Shown: piece by piece, positions 1 to 5,373 of the stretch
How positions within the stretch are numbered: the stretch's first letter is position 1
Layout: each line of letters starts with the position of its first letter
NCBI GenBank assembly: GCA_021404985.1
Contig: QWHP01000229.1
Span: 1-5,373, forward strand
From: Actinobacteria bacterium ATB1
GTDB lineage: Bacteria > Actinomycetota > Acidimicrobiia > UBA2766
DNA length: 5,373 bases
Direction: 5' to 3'
Program-made: the position numbers and the translations under genes
The notes under the pieces: model-generated
Seen by the model: the letters and a program-made list of their open reading frames with translations, nothing else
What the model was told of the DNA's origin: nothing
The model's database searches: none

Positions 1-2
1 CG

Positions 3-647
3 GTTGCCTGTTGCCCTCCGAACATCGCACGGATCATCGCCTCCCTGGGTCGCTATCTGCTGACGCAATCGGACGACGGACTGCAGATCCACCAGCCGAT
101 CGGTGCCACGGCACACCTGCAGGTCGCAGGAGGCGAAGTGGACGTGGATGTGGGCAGCAAGCTGCCGGATGCCGGAAGGATCTCTGTGAGGGTCCGGTCA
201 CTGCCGGCCGCGAGGTTCGACCTGTCGATCAGGGCTCCGGCATGGGCGGGGAGCCTCGCCATGACGGTCGACGGAGAGACGGAACCGGCTCGAGTGGGCG
301 AGGACGGGTACCTCCGTCTGAACCGGGTATGGAGGGACAGCACCGTCGAGTTGGCCTTCGATGTCCGGACGAGGCTGACTGCCGCCCACCCCGCCGTCCG
401 AGAGAACAGGGGCCGGATGGTCGTGGAACACGGCCCGTTCGTTCATTGCCTGCAGGGAACGGACAACACGGGTGTGAACGTCCACGAGGTGCGGCTCGCC
501 ACCGCCGATCCCGAGCGGGCGGGCGAGGTCGCGGGGGCTCCCACCCTCGCGCTCGCGACCTCGCGCGGGCGTCGCGCCGTGAGCATCCCCTACTTCGCCT
601 GGGCGAACGAGGGTCCGACCGACATGGCTGTCTGGATCGCCTCGTAG
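3..647 (+). CDS. Glycoside hydrolase family 127 (beta-L-arabinofuranosidase-like), C-terminal part
   Basis: The gene enters from the left edge in frame 3 and leaves 214 residues before the TAG stop. Family GH127 (formerly DUF1680; the reference enzyme is HypBA1 of Bifidobacterium longum) removes beta-L-arabinofuranose from plant or algal glycans and glycoproteins, using a zinc-bound cysteine as nucleophile. What is seen: the fragment opens with VACCPPNIAR, the family signature. The two adjacent cysteines (fragment residues 3 and 4) correspond to HypBA1 Cys417 and Cys418, the nucleophile and a zinc ligand. The beta-rich remainder (VDVDVGSKLPDAG, the SIRAPAWAG segment, the GRMVVEHGPFVHC segment near residue 140) matches the C-terminal beta-sandwich regions, and the length after the cysteines (about 210) is close to that of HypBA1. 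The other zinc ligands (Glu338/Cys340 equivalents) and any signal peptide lie outside the window. Substrate is not determinable; other GH127-like activities are possible. The gene converges on the PcfJ-domain gene, 33 bases away. Confidence 0.87.
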   Translation, partial: VACCPPNIARIIASLGRYLLTQSDDGLQIHQPIGATAHLQVAGGEVDVDVGSKLPDAGRISVRVRSLPAARFDLSIRAPAWAGSLAMTVDGETEPARVGEDGYLRLNRVWRDSTVELAFDVRTRLTAAHPAVRENRGRMVVEHGPFVHCLQGTDNTGVNVHEVRLATADPERAGEVAGAPTLALATSRGRRAVSIPYFAWANEGPTDMAVWIAS

Positions 648-680
648 GCAGGTCGACTCGGGAAGCGCCGCGACCCGGCC

Positions 681-2075
681 TCAGATGATGAGGCCCAGGG
701 AGCGCAGGTGCCGGAGTACGGGATCCGTAACGCGGCCGGGGAGCGGACTGTTCGCACGGCCGAGGAACTGTACCAATCTGCTCTGTTGGGGCCGGATCTC
801 ACAGGCTCCGATCAGACGCTGGCCCTCGCGCACTCCGATCACGACCGTGCGCCGGGCAGAGACCGGAGCGGCGTAGCTGCCGAGGCAGTTGGAAAGTGCG
901 CTTCCCCATGCTCTGAGCTCGAGGCTGTTCCAGGGCAGAGACAGAGTGAGCGGCCCGATACGCCGGCCGTGAAGCCGGGTGATCTCGACGTCGTAGGAGA
1001 AGGTGTGTCTCTCGGGTCGAGCACGGCCCTGCGGGCGTGGCTGCGGAGTCGTGAGGGCGGGCTCACGGTCGGTCACTCCGGTTCGGATACTCGGCGTGCG
1101 GATCTGCCGGAGTGCGGCACTCGGGATGCTCCGTCGCGGCGTGTCACGCCGGCCGGTGTCGAAGCGTGCGACGGCCAGACAGGCGGATTCGAGACGCTCG
1201 AGACGTGAGGGGGGCGCTCCCGCCAGGTCCTCGCGGGTTCGGACGTAGAGATCGAGAACGCGCAGAGCATGGAGAGCAGAGGGCGCAGAGGCTGCATCGA
1301 TCGCGACACGGGCTGCCGCAGCAGGGCCCAACGAACGGAGAGCGAGCTTCATGAGCGACATGTCGTCGTTCGACGGGAGCATCTCCGGCTCGGCGGGGGG
1401 ATCGGCTTCCGCCCCCGCGGCGAGCGTGGCTGCGATCTGATCTGCCTCCAGCAGGCCGGCAGCGGCGACCGCGACGCCGAGCGACCACCACCGGGCTCCG
1501 GCTTCGGGCCGGCCCAGATCGCCCTTCTCGTGGCACAGCGGAGCCAGGCATACAGCAAAGGCACGCATCACAGGTCGTGTCGCCTTCGATGCTCCGAACG
1601 CGACACGCGCCGCGTCGCGCAGCGACCTCTGCGTGAGACCGGGCGAGGCCCACAGGGGGATCTCTTCGACGGGGCGTGTACCAGAGTCGTAAGCCATCCC
1701 GAGCACCGGATGTGTCATGCCTCCCAATATCCCAACGAGGCCGCCGGTGGATCCGGGTGCCGGGAGCCAAACATTCCAGCGCGGCGCGCATCGGAGCAGG
1801 TGCGCGGAAAGGGCCGTCATCCACGAGTCCGCCGCGACACCGCATCGCCCGGCCTCGTCAGCCAGGAGTCGCCTGAGTGCGCCGGGACGAGTGGAGAGAT
1901 CGATCGAGCTCCTGCCGGAGAGGAGGAGCAGATCTGCCCTTACGTGACCAGACCCAGGCGTGAACGACAGGAGGGGCCGCTCGGGCGCAGAGTCACCTGT
2001 CGACAGCACGCCCTGATCGCCTGAACAAGTCCACCAGAGGCCCTTGGAAACTCGCTCCGTGCAGGCTCCGGTCAA
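681..2075 (-). CDS. PcfJ-like domain protein, probably SOS-regulated
   Basis: A 464-residue protein whose C-terminal ~110 residues match the PcfJ-like family, named after a protein of unknown function on enterococcal conjugative plasmid pCF10. What is seen: LELRAWGSALSNCLGSY (385-401) is the family's Leu/Trp...Cys-x-x-Tyr block. It is followed by GVREGQRLIGACEI (414-427), a strand ending in the conserved Glu-Ile, and VQFLGRANS (435-443), the Gln...Gly-x-x-Asn block. Residues 1-350 are mostly helical-looking and Ala/Leu/Arg-rich with no domain I recognise; 305-355 is Arg/Pro-rich and probably a linker. There is no signal peptide or membrane segment. The TTG start at 2075 was chosen because GGGAGG lies four bases upstream and a promoter with a 5' leader of about 30 bases precedes it. 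A GTG at 2009 is the alternative. The gene is monocistronic in the window, so context gives no conjugation link. Family assignment is fairly firm; biochemical function is unknown. Confidence 0.83.
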   Translation of the reverse strand: MTGACTERVSKGLWWTCSGDQGVLSTGDSAPERPLLSFTPGSGHVRADLLLLSGRSSIDLSTRPGALRRLLADEAGRCGVAADSWMTALSAHLLRCAPRWNVWLPAPGSTGGLVGILGGMTHPVLGMAYDSGTRPVEEIPLWASPGLTQRSLRDAARVAFGASKATRPVMRAFAVCLAPLCHEKGDLGRPEAGARWWSLGVAVAAAGLLEADQIAATLAAGAEADPPAEPEMLPSNDDMSLMKLALRSLGPAAAARVAIDAASAPSALHALRVLDLYVRTREDLAGAPPSRLERLESACLAVARFDTGRRDTPRRSIPSAALRQIRTPSIRTGVTDREPALTTPQPRPQGRARPERHTFSYDVEITRLHGRRIGPLTLSLPWNSLELRAWGSALSNCLGSYAAPVSARRTVVIGVREGQRLIGACEIRPQQSRLVQFLGRANSPLPGRVTDPVLRHLRSLGLII

Positions 2076-2105
2076 TGCCCCTCCCGCTCCCGGGTCTCGA
2101 CGACG

Positions 2106-2141
2106 TCAGTCGAACATACGTTCACTTGGGGTCCGAGTCAA
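2106..2141 (-). promoter_or_regulatory. Sigma-70-type promoter of the PcfJ-domain gene
   Basis: Read on the minus strand, TTGACT (2141-2136) and TATGTT (2118-2113) are separated by exactly 17 bases, a near-consensus -35/-10 pair for the housekeeping sigma factor. Transcription would start near 2106, giving a leader of about 30 bases with GGGAGG at 2085-2080 and the TTG start at 2075. The -10 hexamer lies inside the inverted repeat annotated as a LexA-like box. Confidence 0.72.
2110..2125. promoter_or_regulatory. Putative LexA (SOS) operator over the -10 element
   Basis: The plus strand reads TCGAACATACGTTCAC. The LexA/DinR box of Gram-positive bacteria is CGAAC-RNRY-GTTYG; this site matches the left half fully (CGAAC), the spacer ATAC (R-N-R-Y) and GTTC of the right half, with only the last base (A instead of G) off. 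It covers the complete -10 hexamer of the PcfJ-gene promoter, a position where repressor binding would block transcription. The sequence match is observed; LexA binding is inferred. Confidence 0.65.
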
Positions 2142-2266
2142 GGGGTCGGTCGGATCCCTCGACCAGTCCCAGGATCGGGGCGCACCTGCCGGGCGCTTGC
2201 GCGGCATCGCGGCCCTGTCGGGTGTTTCCGCTGAATCGAGCGCCGACGATGTGGGCAAGTGTGAGG

Positions 2267-3151
2267 TCAGCGGGCGAGGTGACGCGCCATGGCTGCGACG
2301 AAATCCGGGTTCGTGCCGCAACAGCCACCCACGAAGTCGGCCCCGACTTCGACGAGCTGGTCCACGTGAGCCGCGAACTCCTCGGGGGTCATGTGATAGA
2401 CGACCCTGCCCTCCTCGAGGGTCGGCAGTCCTGCGTTGGCCTTGATCCATATCGGCAGGTGGGTCGCAGAGGCGAGGGTGGCACAGATCGGGACGTGAGC
2501 TTCGATCCCGGCCCCACAGTTCGCTCCCACCGCATCGGCGCCCGCGGCCGTCAGTTCCTCCGCGGCTGTGGCAGGTGCGACGCCCAGCATCGCGCGGTCC
2601 TTGATCCTTCCCGAGTCGAAGACCATGCACACCACGACAGGCAGGCGCGTCGCCTTGGCTGCGTCCAGGGCGATCCTGGCTTCGGTGAGATCTGACATCG
2701 TCTCGATCACGATTGCGTCCGGGTGGTCTGCGGCGAGCGCCTCGGCCTGTTCGGTGAACGCGTCACGCAGCATGGGTTCGTCGACGGTGCCAGTCGCCAG
2801 CAGCTTGCCTGAGGGACCCATCGAAGCGAAAACCCGTGACCGGCCGGCCGCTGCGCGCTTGGAGATCTCGACACCGACACGGTTGATCTCCGCGAGGTTC
2901 TCTCGGTCGAAGTCGTCGGACACGGCGAGAGAATTGCCCTGAAAGGTGTTGGTGAGGATGACTTGACTCCCTGCCTCGACATACGAGGAAGCGACGGCCT
3001 CGACTCGGTCCGGCTCGGTCAGGTTCCAGCGTTCGGCCGGTAGGCCAGGGGGGAGGCCCATGGCCATGAGCTGCGTTCCCCAGGCTCCGTCCGTGAGGAC
3101 CGGGCCTGCGCCGGCCAGGTCCTTGACGAGACGGGTGGTAATGCCGGTCAT
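2267..3151 (-). CDS. Homocysteine S-methyltransferase family protein
   Basis: A 294-residue single-domain protein of the zinc-dependent homocysteine/betaine S-methyltransferase family (a TIM-barrel domain as in BHMT and the N-terminus of MetH). It would transfer a methyl group to homocysteine, giving methionine in the cytoplasm. What is seen: LTDGAWGTQL (19-28) is the usual N-terminal Asp-Gly motif; ILTNTFQGN (65-73) and IETMSDLTEA (149-158) are conserved barrel strands; GANCG (209-213) and GGCCGT (275-280) carry the three zinc-binding cysteines, 212, 277 and 278, all present. Length is normal for stand-alone members. The ATG overlaps the TGA of the upstream ASKHA gene (ATGA, 3148-3151), so the two are translationally coupled. 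Next to a corrinoid activator, the methyl donor may be a methylcorrinoid protein or a methylated amine such as betaine; the sequence alone does not tell which. A lone MmuM-like role with S-methylmethionine is also possible. Confidence 0.92.
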   Translation of the reverse strand: MTGITTRLVKDLAGAGPVLTDGAWGTQLMAMGLPPGLPAERWNLTEPDRVEAVASSYVEAGSQVILTNTFQGNSLAVSDDFDRENLAEINRVGVEISKRAAAGRSRVFASMGPSGKLLATGTVDEPMLRDAFTEQAEALAADHPDAIVIETMSDLTEARIALDAAKATRLPVVVCMVFDSGRIKDRAMLGVAPATAAEELTAAGADAVGANCGAGIEAHVPICATLASATHLPIWIKANAGLPTLEEGRVVYHMTPEEFAAHVDQLVEVGADFVGGCCGTNPDFVAAMARHLAR

Positions 3152-4074
3152 GCGGGGAACCCCAGTTCGTCCACGAACACAGTCTGGAACTCGGGATCGG
3201 TGGCGAGCGAGACGTGCTCCACGCGATCGCCCATCTCCCTGATGTCATCCTCCTCGCCGGTTCCTCGGAAGAGGGCGAGCTTGGCTCCGAGCAGGGCCGT
3301 GTTGCCGGCTGCCTCGACCCTGCGGACCGCCGCGCCCAGGAGCCCGATGCGTCGGGCGCCAACGTGATTCACGTAGTTGCCGAAGGCGCCGGAAAGGTGG
3401 ACGGCGTCCAGGTCGCCCCGTTCCGCTCCCAGACGGGCAAGCAGGATGCGGAGTGCCGCCGCCACCGCACCCTTGGCCAGTTGGAGCTCGCGGATGTCGG
3501 ACTGGTCGAGGGACACGGTCCCTGCGAGGGCCAGCGGTGTCCGTCCGTTCGCGAGGCGACCACTGGGTTCGATCAGGCCGAGGTCCAGGGCAGCCGCAGC
3601 CGCATCCACGAGACCACTGCCGCAGAGGCCGCGAGGTGGGACGTCGCCCAGCACCCTGCAGACGAGGCGGCCGGACTCGATGCCGACTTCGCTGATGGCG
3701 ACCGTCGTCGCCTGCATCCCTGCGGACACGGCGCCTCCCTCGAAGGCGGGACCGGCTGCTGTCGACGCGCAGAGCATCCTCTCCTTGGTGCCCACGACGA
3801 CTTCCCCGTTCGTTCCGAGGTCGACCAGGGCGACGAGCGACTCACTCTCGTGCATTCCGGTCGCGAGAATTCCGACCAGGGCCTCACTGCCCACGAAGCC
3901 GCCCAGGCACGGGAGGAAGCGAACGGGTGCGTCCGGCGACATCCGCCATCCGAGCTCGCCGGCCCGCATCACCTGGAGGCCGTCGTCGTGCGACTCGAAG
4001 GGGTGGTGCGACAGCGGTTCTGGATCCAGCCCGCAGAAGAGATGGTGCATCACGGTGTTGCCGACGATTACCAC
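3148..4074 (-). CDS. ASKHA-domain corrinoid activator (RACo-like), main open frame
   Basis: This 308-residue frame is the C-terminal ASKHA (DUF4445) ATPase part of a reductive activator of corrinoid proteins. RACo/RamA-type proteins use ATP to return inactive Co(II) corrinoid to Co(I) in methyltransferase systems. What is seen: IVGNTVMHHLFCGLDP (3-18), VDLGTNGE (84-91), ASTAAGPAFEGG (103-114), GLCGSGLVD (149-157), DIRELQLAKGA (193-203), HLSGAFGNYV (226-235) and GNTALLGA (257-264) are the family's ordered nucleotide- and fold-defining blocks. The apparent GTG start at 4074 is almost certainly not the true start: it falls inside the conserved DVVIVGNT strand, and matching upstream sequence continues in another frame (see 4075-4300). 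As it stands the frame lacks the first ASKHA phosphate loop, so a protein made from it alone would probably be inactive. The stop overlaps the methyltransferase start, an operon arrangement. Family assignment is strong; whether the gene works is doubtful. Confidence 0.88.
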   Translation of the reverse strand: MVIVGNTVMHHLFCGLDPEPLSHHPFESHDDGLQVMRAGELGWRMSPDAPVRFLPCLGGFVGSEALVGILATGMHESESLVALVDLGTNGEVVVGTKERMLCASTAAGPAFEGGAVSAGMQATTVAISEVGIESGRLVCRVLGDVPPRGLCGSGLVDAAAAALDLGLIEPSGRLANGRTPLALAGTVSLDQSDIRELQLAKGAVAAALRILLARLGAERGDLDAVHLSGAFGNYVNHVGARRIGLLGAAVRRVEAAGNTALLGAKLALFRGTGEEDDIREMGDRVEHVSLATDPEFQTVFVDELGFPA

Positions 4075-4300
4075 GTCGGACGGGGAAGCGGTGCTCCCCA
4101 GCCCCCAAGACCAGATCCCCGACGCAGGTCAGGATCGTCTCGGCGAGAATGCCGCGACCGCCGTGGACCGCGCACTCGACCCGGCTCATTACGTCGGTGC
4201 CGTGGACTGCCTGTGGGTTGCGAACCGAGTCCACGGCCGACACCTGACGTCCGGTCGACGAGGCGGCCCACTGCCACGGTCGCTGCCCGGTGTCGGCTTG
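4075..4300 (-). pseudogene. Frame-disrupted 5' part of the ASKHA gene
   Basis: The missing N-terminal end of the ASKHA domain can be read here only by changing frame. Going downstream on the minus strand: LPAQADTG (to 4286) and then ATVAVGRLVDRTS (4283-4245) in the next frame together resemble the family's first phosphate loop (typically DIGTTTVA...LVD). QVSAVDSVRNPQ and AVHGTDVMSRVE (4246-4190) match the conserved NPQ...GxDVxSR block in the first frame again. The reading then has to move one base at the G5 run (plus-strand C5, 4102-4106) to join the main frame. Dropping one G there gives a smooth LGLGSTASPSDVVIVGNT. No ATG/GTG/TTG with a ribosome site precedes the first block, and no ferredoxin domain (about 90 residues with a CxxxxCxxC cluster) precedes it either. 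Either this is a decaying, truncated gene or the sequence has indel errors. The G5 break is clear; the two upstream shifts are less certain. Confidence 0.7.
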
Positions 4301-4317
4301 AGCAGGGAGGCTCAGAG

Positions 4318-4479
4318 GTGGCCGTCCTCGACGAGAGTGTTGGGATGGTGCCCCTCAAGTGGCTCCAGTTGGTCTTCTGCCTCGGTGCCGGCGTAACGTG
4401 CCGGACCCGGGCCGAGATGTGCCGCGACTGCCCTTCGTTCGATTCCTGCCGCTACCGCCTGCCCGGTTCACCGGACTGA
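4318..4479 (+). CDS. Small cysteine-rich protein, function unknown
   Basis: A 53-residue open frame with GTG start at 4318, preceded by AGGGAGG (4304-4310) at an ideal 7-base spacing. About 85% of its codons end in G or C, more than in the competing minus-strand frame, which supports real coding. What is seen: a short hydrophobic stretch (VPLKWLQLVFCLGAGV, 11-26) followed by a compact cluster, C28-x6-C35-x2-C38-x5-C44, plus C21, with basic residues between (TCRTRAEMCRDCPSFDSC). Four clustered cysteines suggest a zinc or iron-sulfur site; that is inference and I recognise no family. The hydrophobic stretch is short for a membrane helix and there is no lipobox at C21 or C28. It lies head-to-head with the broken ASKHA 5' end and converges on the ferritin gene 13 bases away. 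A later ATG at 4345 has a much weaker ribosome site. It may yet be a spurious frame. Confidence 0.5.
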   Translation: MAVLDESVGMVPLKWLQLVFCLGAGVTCRTRAEMCRDCPSFDSCRYRLPGSPD

Positions 4480-4492
4480 CCTCCTGCCTGGC

Positions 4493-5023
4493 TCAGGCGA
4501 GATCCTCGAGGAGGCTGAGGAGGTCGTCGGCGTGTTCCTCCTCGACGGCGAGGATGCGCTCGACCATCGTACGGGTCGTTGGGTCCTTGTCACCGAGCCA
4601 GCGCGCGATCTCCTGGTAGCTCTGGATCGCTATCCGCTCGGCGACAAGGTCCTCCCGGATCATGTCGGCGAGTGACTCGCTCGCGTCGTATTCCGCATGA
4701 CTGCGTGTCGCGAGTCCCTCCGGATCGAAGTTGGGCGAGCCTTGGAGCTGGACGATCCTCATGGCGACCTCGTCGGCGTGTGCCTGCTCTTCCATGGCGT
4801 GCTGCAGGAACTCGGCGGCAGCGGGTCCGGCGTTGAGACCAGACGCCGTGAAGTAGTGGCGCTTGTAACGGAGCACGCATACCAGCTCGGTGGCAAGGAC
4901 GGTGTTGAGAATCTCGAGGACTCGCCCACGGTCGGCCTTGTAGGTCTCGGTGATGGGTCCTCGCTCGATGTTCTCCCGCGCCCTCCTGCGTATCGTCTCG
5001 ATGTCGGTCACAAACTCGGCCAA
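4493..5023 (-). CDS. Bacterioferritin-like ferritin, haem ligand absent
   Basis: A 176-residue four-helix ferritin that would oxidise Fe(II) and store iron in a cytoplasmic shell. Numbered from the TTG start, the diiron ferroxidase ligands are in place: E46 (ATELVCVLRY), E79-x-x-H82 (EEQAHADE), E129 (VAERIAI) and E161-x-x-H164 (VEEEHADD), with the conserved helix-A tyrosine at 53. The residue after E79, which is the haem-binding Met52 in E. coli bacterioferritin, is Gln, so haem binding by that mode is not expected. About 30 residues precede helix A, longer than in E. coli Bfr. The start is set at TTG 5023 because AAGGAGG (5034-5028) sits four bases upstream; a GTG at 5044 would put that ribosome site inside the coding region. 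It is divergent from the arylsulfatase gene across 140 bases in which I find no convincing promoter or metal-regulator box. Family certain; start and exact subfamily less so. Confidence 0.92.
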   Translation of the reverse strand: MAEFVTDIETIRRRARENIERGPITETYKADRGRVLEILNTVLATELVCVLRYKRHYFTASGLNAGPAAAEFLQHAMEEQAHADEVAMRIVQLQGSPNFDPEGLATRSHAEYDASESLADMIREDLVAERIAIQSYQEIARWLGDKDPTTRTMVERILAVEEEHADDLLSLLEDLA

Positions 5024-5025
5024 GA

Positions 5026-5034
5026 CTCCTCCTT
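5026..5034 (-). promoter_or_regulatory. Ribosome binding site that decides the ferritin start
   Basis: The minus strand reads AAGGAGGAG, nearly perfect anti-16S complement, just before a TTG codon (5023-5021). It falls 10 or more bases inside the longer GTG-started frame, where a ribosome site would have no use, so TTG is preferred. Confidence 0.6.
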
Positions 5035-5163
5035 GTGGGTGCACATCCCCGACAAGGTACAGGGTGACCGCTCACTCGGCCTCGGGCAGTGACGTGTGAT
5101 CTCCGTGCTCTTGGCACCCTGGCTGTATCTTTCCACGTGTTGGCCCATCGAGGGAGGAAGCAG

Positions 5164-5373
5164 ATGGCCGGAGTGCTCGAGTACACAGAAGGCGAGCCGT
5201 TCCCAGGCATCGCGGGACGGACACTGGACGAGTCGACACCCGCGTGGCCGAGAACTCCCCGGCCCCCGGACAACGCGCCCAACGTCGTGCTCATGGTCCT
5301 CGACGACGTCGGCTACGGCCAGGTGTCGGCTTTCGGGGGGCTCTGCGAGATGCCCAACCTCGAGAGGCTTGCG
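5164..5373 (+). CDS. Arylsulfatase (sulfatase family), N-terminal part
   Basis: Seventy codons are present before the right edge, with no stop. Sulfatases of this family hydrolyse sulfate esters with a formylglycine residue and a metal ion. What is seen: after a ~38-residue lead (TPRPPDNAP just before the domain) comes NVVLMVLDDVGYGQ (40-53), the family's first beta-strand with the Asp47-Asp48 metal-binding pair, then FGGLCEMPNLERLA (57-70), the equivalent of the usual Gly...TPN-x-D-x-LA segment. Here the common Thr is Met and the Asp is Glu. The catalytic C/S-x-P-x-R motif lies beyond the window. No signal peptide is visible, unlike many secreted sulfatases. The start ATG has GGAGG (5153-5157) six bases upstream, an excellent site. 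With the GH127 gene at the other edge it hints at glycan use, though several unrelated genes lie between. Substrate unknown. Confidence 0.92.
   Translation, partial: MAGVLEYTEGEPFPGIAGRTLDESTPAWPRTPRPPDNAPNVVLMVLDDVGYGQVSAFGGLCEMPNLERLA

Noticed and set aside
648..680. Terminator between the convergent GH127 and PcfJ-domain genes
   Set aside because: The 33-base gap holds no clear stem-loop or T-run.
1269..2024. Long plus-strand open frame opposite the PcfJ-domain gene
   Set aside because: Its translation is Arg/Gly-rich with no recognisable motif, and the minus strand carries the PcfJ motifs plus a promoter and ribosome site.
2142..2266. Further regulatory element or small gene between the methyltransferase stop and the PcfJ promoter
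   Set aside because: I see no convincing hairpin with a T-run, no second operator and no open frame with a ribosome site here; the frames that cross it are shadows of the methyltransferase gene.
3214..4316. Long plus-strand open frames opposite the ASKHA gene
   Set aside because: They are antisense shadows of a strongly recognised minus-strand family with all its motifs; GC-rich codon bias opens the opposite frames. Only the last 54 codons, beyond the ASKHA homology, have their own ribosome site and are kept as the small Cys-rich ORF.
4437..4462. tRNA-like 3' end (GTTCGATTCCTGCCGCTACC)
   Set aside because: It resembles a T-loop and acceptor end, but the five bases before the loop do not pair with those after it, and no matching 5' acceptor strand or anticodon arm lies upstream.
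4486..4498. GCCTG-GCT-CAGGC hairpin at the convergent stop codons
   Set aside because: The stem is only 5 bp with a 3-base loop and no T-run on either strand; too weak to call a terminator, although its position would suit a bidirectional one.
5111..5131. TTGGCA ... TATCTT upstream of the arylsulfatase as a promoter or sigma-54 site
   Set aside because: The two hexamers are only 9 bases apart, too close for a -35/-10 pair, and the GG-to-GC distance does not fit the sigma-54 -24/-12 pattern.

Overview
This is a GC-rich, densely coded bacterial window with about seven protein-coding loci and short intergenic gaps. GTG and TTG starts are common, Shine-Dalgarno sites are strong (GGAGG type), and there is a CGAAC-N4-GTTC operator of the Gram-positive LexA type. 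Together these suggest an actinobacterium or a similar high-GC Gram-positive lineage, probably from an environmental metagenome. That assignment is inference; there is no marker gene here.

Layout from left to right. (1) The left edge cuts a plus-strand glycoside hydrolase family 127 gene (beta-L-arabinofuranosidase type), of which the catalytic CCPPN motif and C-terminal domains remain. (2) Converging on it is a minus-strand gene of about 464 codons whose C-terminus is a PcfJ-like domain. It has a near-consensus promoter (TTGACT, 17-base spacer, TATGTT), and a LexA-like SOS box lies directly on the -10 element. (3) Two minus-strand genes sharing an ATGA overlap form a cobalamin/methyl-transfer module: a corrinoid-reductive-activator-like ASKHA ATPase followed by a homocysteine S-methyltransferase family protein. 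The 5' part of the ASKHA gene is broken by at least one clear frameshift and probably an additional compensating pair, and the N-terminal ferredoxin domain usual in RACo-type proteins is missing. (4) Head-to-head with that damaged 5' end is a possible 53-residue cysteine-rich plus-strand protein with a very good ribosome binding site. (5) A minus-strand bacterioferritin-like ferritin, with ferroxidase ligands but no haem-ligand Met, is divergent from (6) a plus-strand arylsulfatase cut off by the right edge.

The GH127 enzyme and the sulfatase at the two ends fit use of sulfated or arabinose-containing polysaccharide. The ASKHA/methyltransferase pair fits corrinoid-dependent demethylation or methionine formation, but no corrinoid protein is present in the window. 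The most interesting points are the apparently SOS-controlled PcfJ-domain gene, the frameshifted ASKHA gene and the small Cys-rich ORF.
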